Assembly: GCF_014646575.1 (NCBI RefSeq)
Contig: NZ_BMNN01000006.1
Coordinates: 1 to 64,000 of the forward strand
Reading direction: 5' to 3'
Origin: Halopseudomonas pertucinogena
Lineage (GTDB): Bacteria > Pseudomonadota > Gammaproteobacteria > Pseudomonadales > Pseudomonadaceae
Length of the DNA: 64,000 bases
A program made the translations under genes and the position numbers. The notes beneath the pieces are model-generated. The model saw only the letters and a program-made list of their open reading frames with translations. It searched no databases and was not told the origin of the DNA. Below, one piece after another: positions 1 to 9,361 of the stretch. Each line of letters begins with the position of its first letter. The stretch's first letter is position 1.

Positions 1-34
1 AGAGCATTGGAATCATCGTCAAGCTTCAAACAGG

Positions 35-67
35 AAACCCCGATCTGGAAACAGGTCGGGGTTTTTT
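35..67 (+). terminator. Intrinsic terminator of an upstream plus-strand gene
   Basis: A 9-bp perfect stem (35-43 with 56-64, AAACCCCGA/TCGGGGTTT) is followed by a run of six T. It would end a transcript that enters from outside the left edge. The convergent gene at 226 stops further right. Confidence 0.85.
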
Positions 68-225
68 CTTGGTGGCTCCCCATCGCGCAGGAGCGGCGTG
101 CCAAGAGGCGGTGGGTTGATGTTGGCCCTGGGGCTGGCTGCGGGAAGACTTTTGTAGCCGTTAGCGCAGCCCCCTCGTTCAGGCGCTGCAATGATGACAC
201 TGGAAGTCGTGTCAGGGCGAAGCCG

Positions 226-1665
226 TCAGAGCAGCGGGCTCATGAAGAACATCAACCGTTCCAGCACCCGGGCTGGCTTTTTGCGCTGGCCCCAGCGTTC
301 TGGTTCGAGGCGCTCGCTGACGGTTTCGTAGCTGCTCAGGAGCTGACCTACTTCTTCGCAGCTATCCGGTGCAAAGAGAGCGACAGTGAGCTCGAAGTTG
401 AGCTGGAAGCTGCGGATATCCAGATTGACGCTGCCCACCAGGGCCAGTTTGTTGTCCATGAGCATGGCTTTGGTATGCAGGAGGCCGCCATCGAATAAGA
501 GGATCTGCACACCCGATTCCAGCAGAACATCGAAATAGGATCGGCTAGCCCAGCCCACCATCAGCGAGTCGTTCTTGCGGGGCACCAGCAGCTTTACTTC
601 CACGCCGCGTTCTGCCGCCTGGCAGAGCGCCTCGAGCACCGATTCAGAAGGGACGAAATACGGTGTGCTGATCACGATACTTTCGTTGGCTCGATAGATA
701 CTGACCAGTACGGTCTGGTTTATCAGATCCCCGAGGCCTGGGCCGGAAGGGATGATCGACAACCAATGCCGGGGCTCACCACGCTCCTCCTTCATCAGGG
801 GGAATTCCCGTTCTCCGGTCTCGACCTCCCAATCCCAGGCGAAAACCTTTGCCAGTCCGGCAGCCGCCTCACCCTCCAGCCGCAGCATCATGTCGATCCA
901 CTGGCCGACGCGGGCTTCCCGTTTGAAGTACGCCGGGTCGGCGATATTCATCGAGCCGGTGTAAGCGATGCAGTCGTCTATGACCAGCAATTTGCGGTGC
1001 ATGCGCAGATCGATCCTTTGCACCAGGGCGCGGAAGAGGCGCACGGGGAGGGCGGCGACCACTTTTATGCCAGCGGCCCTCATGGCCTGACATGAGCGCG
1101 ACCGGAAAAAGCGTCGGCTGCCGGCGTGATCTATCAGAAGCTTGATCTTGACGCCGCGGCGTGCGGCATTGATCAGTTCATCGGTCAGCAATTCGACGTA
1201 ACCGCCCGGATGCCAGATATAAGTCTCCAGGTTGACGCTGCGGCGGGCGTGGCGGACGTCTTGGAGCATCCTCTCGAATATCTGCTGAGGAGTGCAGAGC
1301 ACTTCCAGGTCACCATAGTTGAGCGCACCTATGCCCACCTGGGTATCCATCAGCCGATTGATGGCAAGACCCAGCTCACCCCCCGGCAACGCTCCTGCGT
1401 AACCCTGAAACTGGGTCGTCAGATTATTGAGATAGGGTTCCAGCATCTGTCCGGACCGGGAGGCGCGCTTTCGTCCCAGGTTGAGTTCGCCGAACAGGAT
1501 GTACAGGATTGCTCCGATGAAGGGAACGATATAGATGATCAGCAGCCACGCCAGCGTGACGCTGACAGGCCGCCGTCGTGCAATGATGCGAATGGTGACC
1601 GCTGCGATGACCAGCCAGTAGAGGCCCGCGTAGATCCAACCGACGACACTGTGCAGATATTCCAT
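226..1665 (-). CDS. cls: Cardiolipin synthase (phospholipase D superfamily)
   Basis: This 479-residue inner-membrane enzyme condenses two phosphatidylglycerols, or a related donor, into cardiolipin. Two hydrophobic segments at about residues 5-65 form the N-terminal anchor. Two HKD motifs, HRKLLVIDD near residue 223 and HTKAMLMDN near 397, supply the catalytic His/Lys/Asp and are followed by GSMN and GSVN as usual in the family. The frame extends upstream to 1719, but the ATG at 1665 begins the normal membrane segment. The gene lies 19 bp after tusE and may be co-transcribed with the tus genes. The family call is firm; which Cls paralogue it is cannot be decided. Confidence 0.93.
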   Translation of the reverse strand: MEYLHSVVGWIYAGLYWLVIAAVTIRIIARRRPVSVTLAWLLIIYIVPFIGAILYILFGELNLGRKRASRSGQMLEPYLNNLTTQFQGYAGALPGGELGLAINRLMDTQVGIGALNYGDLEVLCTPQQIFERMLQDVRHARRSVNLETYIWHPGGYVELLTDELINAARRGVKIKLLIDHAGSRRFFRSRSCQAMRAAGIKVVAALPVRLFRALVQRIDLRMHRKLLVIDDCIAYTGSMNIADPAYFKREARVGQWIDMMLRLEGEAAAGLAKVFAWDWEVETGEREFPLMKEERGEPRHWLSIIPSGPGLGDLINQTVLVSIYRANESIVISTPYFVPSESVLEALCQAAERGVEVKLLVPRKNDSLMVGWASRSYFDVLLESGVQILLFDGGLLHTKAMLMDNKLALVGSVNLDIRSFQLNFELTVALFAPDSCEEVGQLLSSYETVSERLEPERWGQRKKPARVLERLMFFMSPLL

Positions 1666-1684
1666 CGCAACCTGCTTTATCGGG

Positions 1685-2020
1685 TTATAGGCAGTTGTCC
1701 GGCTTTGGCAGGCCGGCAAGTTTGCTTGCCAGTTTGGCCGGGCTGCCCGGAAATAGCGAGAGCAGGTACATGCTGCTGCCTTTTTCCTTTCCCAGCTCCT
1801 GAGCTACATATTTCACCAGTGGTCGCATGGCCGGCGACAGTTGAAACTGAGAGTGGAACTGACGCAGGAGATATAAAATTTCCAGATGCGCCGCGCTCAA
1901 TTCCAGTCCCTCGCTCCGGGCGAGATGGTGCGCCACTGCTTCCGACCAGTCGGACAGGTGAACCAGAAACCCCTCGGCGTCGAGTTCTATGTGTTTGCCG
2001 TCGATCTGCAGGATACTCAC
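1685..2020 (-). CDS. tusE: TusE/DsrC family sulfurtransferase
   Basis: This 111-residue protein is the terminal sulfur carrier of the Tus relay. It takes persulfide sulfur from TusBCD and delivers it to MnmA for 2-thiolation of U34 in tRNA Lys/Glu/Gln. The conserved penultimate cysteine is present (PDNCL at the C-terminus). The GTG start at 2020 is chosen because it overlaps the tusB stop by 4 bp (GTGA) and gives the family's usual length; the longer open frame upstream reads through tusB out of frame. It is the last tus gene, with cls following. Confidence 0.95.
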   Translation of the reverse strand: MSILQIDGKHIELDAEGFLVHLSDWSEAVAHHLARSEGLELSAAHLEILYLLRQFHSQFQLSPAMRPLVKYVAQELGKEKGSSMYLLSLFPGSPAKLASKLAGLPKPDNCL

Positions 2021-2316
2021 CAGCTCACCACCTTGTGATGCTCGACCGTGAGCTCGACCATCATTGCATAATTGATGATCGTTGCTCTGGTCGGAACATC
2101 GTCCAGAGCAAGGCCCCGGGCCTGGAGGTCGACGTCGAGAGCATAGAGTCTGACAGTAGCAGGCAGGTATTCCAGCGCGCTGCGGCTGGATGTACCGGGA
2201 AACAGCCCATAAACGGCATCTTCTATCAGCAGAAGGCTCTGGCCCGCATTGATGGTGCGCAGGCAACTGGCAAAGCAGGATTGCGCGTGGGGGGAATGGC
2301 GCAGGATATGCAGCAT
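2017..2316 (-). CDS. tusB: TusB/DsrH sulfur-relay protein
   Basis: This 99-residue protein is one subunit of the TusBCD heterohexamer that receives sulfur from TusA. The motifs LLLIEDAVYGL and LDVDLQARGL are typical of DsrH-like proteins. It starts 13 bp after the end of tusC and overlaps tusE by 4 bp, which fits translational coupling in a tusDCBE operon. Order and lengths match the P. aeruginosa PA2605-PA2608 cluster. Confidence 0.93.
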   Translation of the reverse strand: MLHILRHSPHAQSCFASCLRTINAGQSLLLIEDAVYGLFPGTSSRSALEYLPATVRLYALDVDLQARGLALDDVPTRATIINYAMMVELTVEHHKVVSW

Positions 2317-2329
2317 CGGTCAGCCCTCT

Positions 2330-2683
2330 TCAGAGAGACAGCACCTGATCGTAATGCTCGATCAGGCCGGCAAGTTCGGCATTGTTCATCACGCGGGCGT
2401 CCAGGATGCACTGACTGACCTGGAGGCCCCGCTCCCCGAGGGAGTGCTGGCAGACCAATATGTCTTCCACTCCGTAGAGCGAAAGCGCCTGCAGGTTGGC
2501 AGCCAGCGACTTCTGGTCGATCAGGGCTGCGTCCTGCCCTTTGAGCAGTTGAAAGACCCCGTCATCCATGAACAGAATGCCGCAGGGCACTCCGAAGGCA
2601 GCGGCAGAAAGTACCACGTCGAGTGCTTCACGGGCCTGCCTCCGGGTGGGCGGGTGGCGGCTGATGACCAACAGGCTTTTCAT
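2330..2683 (-). CDS. tusC: TusC/DsrF sulfur-relay protein
   Basis: This 117-residue TusBCD subunit belongs to the DsrE/F-like alpha/beta family. The sequence starts MKSLLVISRHPP and contains the conserved pattern FGVPCGILFMDDGVFQL. The ATG at 2683 lies one base after the tusD stop (TGACATG), so this start is preferred over an upstream in-frame extension that would run through tusD. Confidence 0.94.
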   Translation of the reverse strand: MKSLLVISRHPPTRRQAREALDVVLSAAAFGVPCGILFMDDGVFQLLKGQDAALIDQKSLAANLQALSLYGVEDILVCQHSLGERGLQVSQCILDARVMNNAELAGLIEHYDQVLSL

Positions 2684-2684
2684 G

Positions 2685-3074
2685 TCAGGTTCCGAATGTG
2701 ATCGCACGGTCAGCGGTCTGCAGCGCGTCGACCCATTGCCCCAGGCCAGAGAACTCCCAGGGGGCGTCGGTATTGGCAACCGGGCGATCCCAGCGATCGG
2801 CCTCGGCCTTGTTCAGGATACCGCGGCGCAGCGCGGCGGCAATGCAGACCACGGCATCAAGCTGATGCTCTGCGATGAATTCTCGCCACTCCGCGCTGAT
2901 GTCCTTCTCGTCCTGGGGCTGGACGCCCAGGGCCGAAGCCAGCTGCACGGCATCCCGATAAAAGAATAAACGGCTTATCCGGTGGCCGGAGGCGAGTACG
3001 GCCCGGGCAAATTCCAGGGCACTGCGAGCAGCGGGGTCTTGTGGTCCCGCCAACAGGGCAATGGCAAAATTCAT
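2685..3074 (-). CDS. tusD: TusD/DsrE sulfurtransferase subunit
   Basis: This 129-residue protein is the catalytic subunit of TusBCD and carries a persulfide on a conserved cysteine. Cys77 in DAVVCIAAALRRGI matches the position of the active Cys78 of E. coli TusD. It is the first gene of the tus operon, separated from yccA by a strong hairpin. It therefore probably has its own promoter in the 29 bp or so around the hairpin, or depends on readthrough. Confidence 0.95.
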   Translation of the reverse strand: MNFAIALLAGPQDPAARSALEFARAVLASGHRISRLFFYRDAVQLASALGVQPQDEKDISAEWREFIAEHQLDAVVCIAAALRRGILNKAEADRWDRPVANTDAPWEFSGLGQWVDALQTADRAITFGT

Positions 3075-3103
3075 GGGGTTGGCAATTCACCAGAGAGAAA
3101 CAA

Positions 3104-3128
3104 GGAGGCTCGCCAATGGCGAGCCTCC
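3104..3128 (-). terminator. Hairpin terminator between yccA and tusD
   Basis: An 11-bp perfect stem (GGAGGCTCGCC with GGCGAGCCTCC) has a 3-base loop. On the minus strand it is followed by TTGTTTCTCT, a moderate U-tract. It separates the upstream membrane protein gene from the tus genes and may attenuate rather than fully stop transcription. Confidence 0.8.
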
Positions 3129-3151
3129 GGATTATAGCCGATGAGGCCGGT

Positions 3152-3823
3152 TCAGTCGCTGCTGAACACACCCAGCAGCTGCAACAGGCTGAGGAAGAGG
3201 TTGTAGATGGAAACGAACAGGGTGACTGTGGCCAGAATATAGTTGTCTTCACCGCCATGGATGATGGCACTGGTCTGATACAGAATCACAGCGGAGGAAA
3301 ACAGTACGAAGCCGGCCGAAATGGCCAGCTGAAGCCCGCTCATCTGGACGAAGAAGCTGGCAACCACAGCGCAGAGCAGGACGACGAAACCGGCCATGAT
3401 GAAACCGGACAGGAAGCTGAAGTCCTTGCGGGTCATGATCGCATAGGCCGACAGACCGAAAAACACCAAGGCGGTCATGCCGAGCGCCATGGAGACGATC
3501 TGGCCGCCATTGGGCAGCCCGAGGTACATGTTGAGCAGCGGCCCAAGTGTGTAGCCCATGAAGCCGGTGAGGGCGAAGGTCAGTACGAGCCCCATGCCGG
3601 AGTTGCGAGTCTTGTGGATACCGAACAACAGTCCGTAGAACCCGACGAGGGTGAGGATCAGGCCGGGGTGGGGGAGCCGCAGGCTCATGGAAATGAAGGC
3701 CACCACGGCGCTGAAGGCCAGGGTCATGGCCAGCAACGAGTAGGTGTTGCGAAACAGTTTGCTTACTTCCGCCTCGTTTACGCCGGCCTGCTGCAGGCTT
3801 TGATGACGATCTTGCATTTGCAT
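3152..3823 (-). CDS. yccA: Bax inhibitor-1/YccA family inner-membrane protein
   Basis: This 223-residue polytopic protein has about seven hydrophobic segments. The TMBIM/BI-1 hallmarks are present: [12 protein letters not shown] early and the C-terminal pattern [20 protein letters not shown]. In E. coli, YccA is a substrate and modulator of FtsH. The ATG at 3823 has GGAG 9 bases upstream; a TTG at 3838 could extend it by five residues but has no such site. Gene order with the tus genes and tRNA-Ser is the same as in P. aeruginosa. Confidence 0.93.
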   Translation of the reverse strand: MQMQDRHQSLQQAGVNEAEVSKLFRNTYSLLAMTLAFSAVVAFISMSLRLPHPGLILTLVGFYGLLFGIHKTRNSGMGLVLTFALTGFMGYTLGPLLNMYLGLPNGGQIVSMALGMTALVFFGLSAYAIMTRKDFSFLSGFIMAGFVVLLCAVVASFFVQMSGLQLAISAGFVLFSSAVILYQTSAIIHGGEDNYILATVTLFVSIYNLFLSLLQLLGVFSSD

Positions 3824-3978
3824 GGTTGGTCGCTCCAATGGTGTTTCACGCGGATGTTATTGATTTCCGATCATACTAGCTAAGACGCATCAAGCAAAAC
3901 AGCCAAGGGCGAAAAACGTTACCTGATGCGTCTTTTGTGATTGACTGCGGTGAAGTTTCCGGTAGTATTGCCCGCCGT

Positions 3979-4068
3979 GGAGGGTTGGCAGAGCGGTTGA
4001 ATGCACCGGTCTTGAAAACCGGCAAGGGTTAACGCCCTTCCAGGGTTCGAATCCCTGATCCTCCGCCA
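3979..4068 (+). tRNA. tRNA-Ser (anticodon TGA)
   Basis: A 90-nt tRNA with a long variable arm typical of class II (CAAGGGTTAACGCCCTT). The acceptor stem is GGAGGGT/ATCCTCC, the T-loop is GGTTCGAATCC, CCA is encoded, and the anticodon loop is CTTGAAA. Confidence 0.97.
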
Positions 4069-4173
4069 ACTTCTCGCACCGGTAGTCTGGCGCTGCCGGT
4101 GCGCAACCAATCCGCACTTCACCCCTAGATGTCGGTCCAAACTCAGGTATCCATCCCATTCGAGGAGATCCCC

Positions 4174-4359
4174 ATGCGACCGACTTTTCTGTTGATTCCC
4201 TTTTTCGCACTGTTGCTTGCCGGTTGTGGACCGGATGCCGACGATCGGATTGACGAGCCCGATGCCATGCCGCCTTCGGCAGAGCCGGAGAATACTGTTC
4301 CCCGTGAAGGCAATCTGCATGATCCGGAAACTGATCCGGCGCCCGGTACACAGGGTTAG
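4174..4359 (+). CDS. Small lipoprotein
   Basis: This 61-residue protein has an N-terminal hydrophobic signal (MRPTFLLIPFFALLLAGCG) with lipobox LAGC, so Cys would be lipidated. The mature part is short, acidic and proline-rich, with no recognisable domain. The start at 4174 has the ribosome-binding site GAGGAG. It sits alone between tRNA-Ser and a bidirectional hairpin. Function unknown; small lipoproteins of this style (LptM/YifL-like) are common in gammaproteobacteria. Confidence 0.75.
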   Translation: MRPTFLLIPFFALLLAGCGPDADDRIDEPDAMPPSAEPENTVPREGNLHDPETDPAPGTQG

Positions 4360-4393
4360 ATGCTGTCACAACCGCACGTTTACCGAGAGTTGA

Positions 4394-4429
4394 ATGCAGA
4401 GCGCCCCGGCTTGCCGGGGCGCTCTGCAT
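4394..4429. terminator. Bidirectional hairpin between convergent genes
   Basis: A near-perfect inverted repeat (ATGCAGAGCGCCCCGG with CCGGGGCGCTCTGCAT, 4-base loop CTTG) lies between the lipoprotein stop and the FadL-type gene stop. There is no long T-run on either side, but the position between converging genes suits a shared terminator. Confidence 0.7.
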
Positions 4430-4444
4430 AATGCTTACTGAGGG

Positions 4445-5692
4445 TCAGAAGCGGTGGGTCAACTGGACGCCAAGGCCGTGGGCGCTGTTCTCATACTGGG
4501 CGTTGTATTCCGCTGTGGGGAAGTTCCCGGCCTGTTCCACACGCCCCTTGCTTTCGTCTACATAGGCGTAGGCGACGTCCAGGGTCCAGTCCGGATCAAT
4601 GTTCCAACCCAGGCCAAGTGAGTAGATCTTGCGGTTGCTGACCGGGATGCGCACGGTACGATGTGCATTGCTGGTCGGAGATGCATCCATGGCGAAACCG
4701 CTGCGCAGGACCACCGCAGGGGCAACCTGATAGGAAACTCCGACCGCATGAGCCCAGGAGTTTTCCCAGTTCAACGGCTCCAGCGGGTTTGGCTGAGGGC
4801 CTTCATGAACAACCTCCAGTTCTTTCAGGCGACTCCAGCGTGTCCAGGTTGAGCCTGCGTACAGTGTCCATTTGTCATTGGCGCGGTAGGTGATGGAAGT
4901 GTCCACCGACTCTGGCATGGTGATATCGACGGTGCCGTCATGTCGACCTTCGTAGCCGAACCCCTGTGGAAAGTCGGAGTAGGAGATATGACCTTCCAGC
5001 TCGTAGTCCACTTTGGAGCGGTAGCTCAGGCCCCAGGTGAGGCGCTCGGTTACGTCAACCAGCACGCCCAGGTTGAAACCATAAGCAATATCGTCGCCCT
5101 TGATTCGGACATAGGAATCCGGGAGGCCGAGACTTGTGGTCGGATTGCTCGTCAGTTTGCCATCGATCTTGTTAATGGTAGGACCGAAGCCGACGGAAAC
5201 TCGATCATTGATGCGGTAGCTCAGGGTGGGCTGCAGGGTGGTTACCTGTACCTTGCTGTATAAACCATGGTCCCGACCCTGAAACGACTTTTCGTAATCG
5301 CTGATCACACCGAACGGCACATACAGGCCCAGTCCAAAATGCCATTTCTCGTCCAGTGGTCGTACATAATAGGCGAAGGGTACTTGTGCGTCCGGTGCAA
5401 TATTGCCCTTGTTTGTTCCTGGCGCAGCATTATCAGGAGAGGCTTCGATATCCGTCTCGGGCCAGATGGCAGCAACACCACCGCTGATCTCCGCGCGCTG
5501 CAGGCGTGACATGCCGGCAGGGTTGCCGAATACGGTGCTGGCGTCCTGGGCGGAAGAGGAGCGGCCGGCGAAGGAGGTGCCCATGCCGCTGACGCTTTGT
5601 TCGTTGACCGCGAGGCCGTTGGCCATGATTTGTCCAGAGGCCATGGCGACGGCTACTGCCAGTGAGCCCTTGAACCAGGTGCGTTTGATCAT
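4445..5692 (-). CDS. OmpP1/FadL/TodX family outer-membrane channel
   Basis: This 415-residue protein begins with a signal peptide of about 24 residues ending in MANG. The mature N-terminus NGLAVNEQSVSGMG is the FadL plug region, and the asparagine-proline-alanine-glycine motif FGNPAGM follows. Repeated amphipathic beta strands end in a C-terminal Phe (LTHRF) as expected for barrel insertion by BAM. Family members import long-chain fatty acids or aromatic hydrocarbons. Substrate cannot be told from sequence. It is monocistronic. Confidence 0.92.
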   Translation of the reverse strand: MIKRTWFKGSLAVAVAMASGQIMANGLAVNEQSVSGMGTSFAGRSSSAQDASTVFGNPAGMSRLQRAEISGGVAAIWPETDIEASPDNAAPGTNKGNIAPDAQVPFAYYVRPLDEKWHFGLGLYVPFGVISDYEKSFQGRDHGLYSKVQVTTLQPTLSYRINDRVSVGFGPTINKIDGKLTSNPTTSLGLPDSYVRIKGDDIAYGFNLGVLVDVTERLTWGLSYRSKVDYELEGHISYSDFPQGFGYEGRHDGTVDITMPESVDTSITYRANDKWTLYAGSTWTRWSRLKELEVVHEGPQPNPLEPLNWENSWAHAVGVSYQVAPAVVLRSGFAMDASPTSNAHRTVRIPVSNRKIYSLGLGWNIDPDWTLDVAYAYVDESKGRVEQAGNFPTAEYNAQYENSAHGLGVQLTHRF

Positions 5693-5863
5693 CGGTACTG
5701 TTCCTACTTGTTTTAACAGAGGCGCGAAACTATCAGGATTTGTCTGGCTGCGCCACGACTCAGGATCGCTGAAGTGGCCATAATTACATTTAAAAACCTA
5801 AACTTGCGAAAACTGCTCAGCGACCGATCAGTCGGCAATCGACCATGAAGACTCTGAGAGGGT

Positions 5864-6553
5864 TTAGAGGCGCGACAACCGTCCGCGGTTCAATCGGCGC
5901 CAGGTCGAGAGGCGATTGTTCAGTTCAGCGAGTGACTGGGTTCCTTCTCTGGCAAGGCGGTTTAGAAGGATGAGGAGAATTTCCGCAGTGGTCTGCGCAT
6001 CGGCTGCCGCGTTGTGGCGCTCACTGTTGGTCAGCCGGAAATAACGCTGCCAATCATCGAGCGTGTGGCACTCCTGAGCCGCTTCCGGAAACAGCATGGG
6101 CGCCAGCTCCGCTACGTCAAGGTAGCGATGCTCCAGACGCAGCCTTAACTCTTCCTGAGCGCAGCGGGCGAGCATCCGCTGCTCGAAGCGGGCATGAAAG
6201 GCAACCATAACGCAGGGGCCAGCCCAGTTGAGAAAGGTTCGAAGCGCCACCGCTGCGGGGACGCCGCGCTGCATCCGCTGCGGGCTGATTTCATGCAGCA
6301 CGGTCGCTTCGTTTGCCCGCAGGTGAGCCCGGTACAGGGTGCATTCAAACTGGTCCCCCATACGCAGCGCTCCGTTTTCGATGGCGACCGCACCGATGGA
6401 TAGAATCTCGTCGCGATGGATATCCAGACCGGTCGTTTCAAGGTCCACCACCACCAGACGGGCCTTAACCACAGGACAGCTATCCAGCGCCTGGGGTGAC
6501 GGCAGCGCCGAGTGTCCCCCGGCTTTTTGTCGAAATAGCCGATGGATCTTCAC
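5864..6553 (-). CDS. DnaQ-like 3'-5' exonuclease (DEDDh)
   Basis: This 229-residue protein has Exo I motif VVDLETTGLD (Asp37, Glu39), Exo II FHARFEQRML and Exo III ERHNAAADAQTT, so all DEDDh metal ligands are visible. It resembles the Pol III epsilon family but is a stand-alone accessory nuclease. Its ATG overlaps the stop of the upstream cNMP/CBS/DUF294 gene by 4 bp (ATGA), so the two are co-translated. This pairing is common in pseudomonads, where the regulator probably modulates the exonuclease or a neighbour. Confidence 0.92.
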   Translation of the reverse strand: MKIHRLFRQKAGGHSALPSPQALDSCPVVKARLVVVDLETTGLDIHRDEILSIGAVAIENGALRMGDQFECTLYRAHLRANEATVLHEISPQRMQRGVPAAVALRTFLNWAGPCVMVAFHARFEQRMLARCAQEELRLRLEHRYLDVAELAPMLFPEAAQECHTLDDWQRYFRLTNSERHNAAADAQTTAEILLILLNRLAREGTQSLAELNNRLSTWRRLNRGRLSRL

Positions 6554-8484
6554 AGTTGATATCGCATGGCAAGACTGGCCTGCAGTCGGCGAGCCTGGCG
6601 CAAAGACTCTCGCAATATGCGCCTGTCCAGCTGGTTCAGTGTCGCCGGGTCGAGGCGGTTGCTATAGGGCAACTGTTGCTCTTCCTGCAATTGGTGCTGT
6701 TGCATGCGCAACAGCTGGATGAATTGGTAAGCCTCATCGTAGGCTTCAGCATCCAGTCTGCCGATCAGTTGACGGTTGCGCAGTTCGTCGAGTCGCTGCA
6801 GCGTGCCGGTGGCCTGTACTCCATTGGCAAGCGCAAGAACCCGTACCGCATCCACAAAGGGGGCCAGCCCCTGGATTTTGAGATCCAGAGTATGGCGGTG
6901 CTGTCCACTGCCTGGCATGACGAACTCGCGGAAAAAGCCCACCGGCGGACGGTTGCCCAGCGCGTTACGGGCCAGCAGATGCTGGAAATCCGGGGCGTCG
7001 GCAATCATCGCCAGCACGTCCTCGAACAGGCTGCTGGCGGCGGACGTGTCACCCCATACGGCTCGCAGATCGAAAAAAATGGACGATGCCAGCAGATTCC
7101 CCGGGGTGGCCGAGCGGATGCACTGGGCAAAGCGCCTGTGCCATTCGCGGCGGGACAGACACAGCTGTGGATTGCTCGCCATGATGTTGCCGGGGCAGAG
7201 GGCAAAGCCGCATTCGGCCAGTGTCTGATTGATCCTGCGCGCCAGCGGCAGCAGTTGCTGACGAATAGACTCGGCCTGCCGATCATCCTCCGCCTCGAAC
7301 AGGATGCCATTGTCCTGATCGGTATGCAGCGTCTGTTCGCCCCGCGCCTCGCTGCCGAAGCACAGCCAGGTAAAGGGCGGTATCTGCGGATCGCCATGCG
7401 AACGCAGGCACAGCTCGATCACCCTGCAGACCGTCTGATCATTCAGCAAGGTGATGATATGGGTCAGCTGACTGGCTGATGCGCCGTGGGCGAGCATGCT
7501 GTCGACCAGCCGGTGTATCTCGCGGCGCAGTCTGACCAGCTCGGTGACGTCCGGACTGTTGGCTATGGCCCTTGCCAAATGGACCAGATCGACCCGTTGC
7601 AGCGCGAAGAGGTCCCGTTCCGAGACCACGCCAAGCAGTCGCTCTCCCTCCATCACGCATATATGGCCGATATGTTCTCGGGTCATCGCCATGGCGGCGT
7701 CAAAGGCGCTGGCGGTGGACGGCAGACAATAGGGGGCGGGCGTCATCACCCTGTCGATGGAAGCCTGCAGGTCGATGGCGCCCTCAGCAACCAGCCGACG
7801 CAGATCACGCAGGGTGAATATCCCCAGTGGCATCGCCGCTGTGCTGGTGATCACGACGCTGCCAACGGAGGCTTCGTGCATGTGCCTGACAGCCTGCTGG
7901 ATGGGCGTATCCGGTGAGGCGGTTACCGGTTGGCGGATGGCGATGGCGCCCAGCGACTCGTCCAGTGACAGGGAACCAAGGGTCTGCCGGGCTTCGCGCT
8001 GGGCCTGTTTGTTGACCAGGTCAAGCAGGCTGCTTACCCCGCGCAGCGCAAAGTCGCGGAACGGAGGGGAGAGATTGACCAATTGGAGGAAGTCGGCGCG
8101 GGAGAGCATCAGGCAGAAAGTGTCTTCCGCTGCCTTATGCTCGGTGCGTGTAGCCCGCCCGCCTATCAGCGCGGCCAGCGGAAAGCACTCTCCCGTGCTT
8201 ATCTCGAACGTGGTGTCCGGCTCCGGTTGCCCGGCTATCAGGCGCTCCCCGCGCACCAGACCCTGCTTGACGATATGGAAGAACTCTACCGGCCCGTCAG
8301 TGGGACGGATAATGGCGTCACCTCGGGCGAAGAAACGCAGCTGGCACCGCTCCACCATCCAGGCCAGGTGGCCGGGCTCCATGAGATCGAATGGCGAATG
8401 TGCGAACAGGAAATTCATGGTGCCATGAATGTTCTGTTTCACCGCGGTTCGACCAAGCTGATCAGACGACTGTTCTTTGCGCAT
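6550..8484 (-). CDS. cNMP-binding/CBS/DUF294 nucleotidyltransferase-like protein
   Basis: This 644-residue cytoplasmic multidomain regulator has an N-terminal cyclic-nucleotide-binding-like fold (about 25-150), a CBS pair (about 175-290), a DUF294 nucleotidyltransferase domain with GSEARGEQTLHTDQDN (about 385) and a C-terminal DUF294 helical domain. The GSxxRxE...DxD pattern is the GlnD-like active site. The ATG at 8484 has GAGAGG six bases upstream; a TTG at 8529 without a good site was rejected. It is divergent from gacA across 226 bp. A role in second-messenger signalling is inferred from the domains only. Confidence 0.88.
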   Translation of the reverse strand: MRKEQSSDQLGRTAVKQNIHGTMNFLFAHSPFDLMEPGHLAWMVERCQLRFFARGDAIIRPTDGPVEFFHIVKQGLVRGERLIAGQPEPDTTFEISTGECFPLAALIGGRATRTEHKAAEDTFCLMLSRADFLQLVNLSPPFRDFALRGVSSLLDLVNKQAQREARQTLGSLSLDESLGAIAIRQPVTASPDTPIQQAVRHMHEASVGSVVITSTAAMPLGIFTLRDLRRLVAEGAIDLQASIDRVMTPAPYCLPSTASAFDAAMAMTREHIGHICVMEGERLLGVVSERDLFALQRVDLVHLARAIANSPDVTELVRLRREIHRLVDSMLAHGASASQLTHIITLLNDQTVCRVIELCLRSHGDPQIPPFTWLCFGSEARGEQTLHTDQDNGILFEAEDDRQAESIRQQLLPLARRINQTLAECGFALCPGNIMASNPQLCLSRREWHRRFAQCIRSATPGNLLASSIFFDLRAVWGDTSAASSLFEDVLAMIADAPDFQHLLARNALGNRPPVGFFREFVMPGSGQHRHTLDLKIQGLAPFVDAVRVLALANGVQATGTLQRLDELRNRQLIGRLDAEAYDEAYQFIQLLRMQQHQLQEEQQLPYSNRLDPATLNQLDRRILRESLRQARRLQASLAMRYQL

Positions 8485-8710
8485 TTGGCACCTCTCAAGC
8501 AGTTCAGCCCAATTCCGCGTGGTCGCCAATGAGACCTAGGTGGAATAGGTCAGTTCTGAAAGCGCGGACAGCGCGTCCGCTCCGGCGTCCGCCCGGCCAG
8601 TCATGGTGTGATCCGTTTCGCAAAACTCCATCTATTTGCTATCGTGATGCCGTCACCTGTTAATGCAGACGGTATCCTATCGCCCGTTGCGCTTACGAAA
8701 GGGGTTTGAT

Positions 8711-9361
8711 TTGATCAAGGTATTGGTGGTTGATGATCACGACCTGGTACGCATGGGCATATCCAGGATGCTCAGTGATGTGGCCGGGTTGACGATAATA
8801 GGCGAAGCCAGCAGCGGCGAAGAAGCCATCAGTCAGGCCCGGGAACTGAAACCTGATGTGATATTGATGGATGTACGCATGCCGGGCATCGGCGGTCTGG
8901 AAGCTACCCGGAAACTGCTCCAGTATGACCGCAACATCAAGGTGATAGCGGTTACGGTGTGTGACGAAGAACCCTTTCCGAGCCGGCTGATGCAGGCGGG
9001 CGCTGTCGGCTACGTAAACAAGGGGGCGCCGTTGGACGAAATGGTCAATGCCATCCGCAAGGTGGCCGCCGGCCAGCGCCATATCAGTCCCGACATCGCT
9101 CAGCTGCTGCTCACCCGGATGTACGGTTCCGGCCAGGAAGGCCCTTTTGATTCTCTTTCCGAGCGCGAAATGCAGATTGCATTAATGATCGTGGGGTGCG
9201 AAAAGGTCCAGAGCATCTCGGAGAAACTGCACCTGAGCCCCAAGACCGTGAACACCTACCGCTACCGGATTTTCGAGAAGCTCGGCATCAGCAGCGACGT
9301 GGAGCTGACGCTGCTGGCTGTGCGTCACGGCATGATTGACGCCTCATCCGACCAGGCATGA
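8711..9361 (+). CDS. gacA: Response regulator GacA/UvrY
   Basis: This 216-residue two-component regulator has a receiver domain with acidic pair Asp8/Asp9, phospho-acceptor Asp54 (ILMDVRMPG) and a C-terminal LuxR-type HTH ([19 protein letters not shown]). With sensor GacS it activates the small RNAs that sequester RsmA/CsrA. The TTG at 8711 follows AAAGGGG and gives the normal N-terminus [10 protein letters not shown]. The ATG at 8663 would add 16 unrelated residues. The stop overlaps the uvrC start by 4 bp, the conserved gacA-uvrC coupling. Confidence 0.96.
   Translation: MIKVLVVDDHDLVRMGISRMLSDVAGLTIIGEASSGEEAISQARELKPDVILMDVRMPGIGGLEATRKLLQYDRNIKVIAVTVCDEEPFPSRLMQAGAVGYVNKGAPLDEMVNAIRKVAAGQRHISPDIAQLLLTRMYGSGQEGPFDSLSEREMQIALMIVGCEKVQSISEKLHLSPKTVNTYRYRIFEKLGISSDVELTLLAVRHGMIDASSDQA

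Noticed and set aside
1126-2418. Long plus-strand open frame opposite cls and the tus genes
   Set aside because: The minus-strand cls and tus genes have clear family motifs and operon overlaps. The antisense frame reflects GC-rich codon bias.
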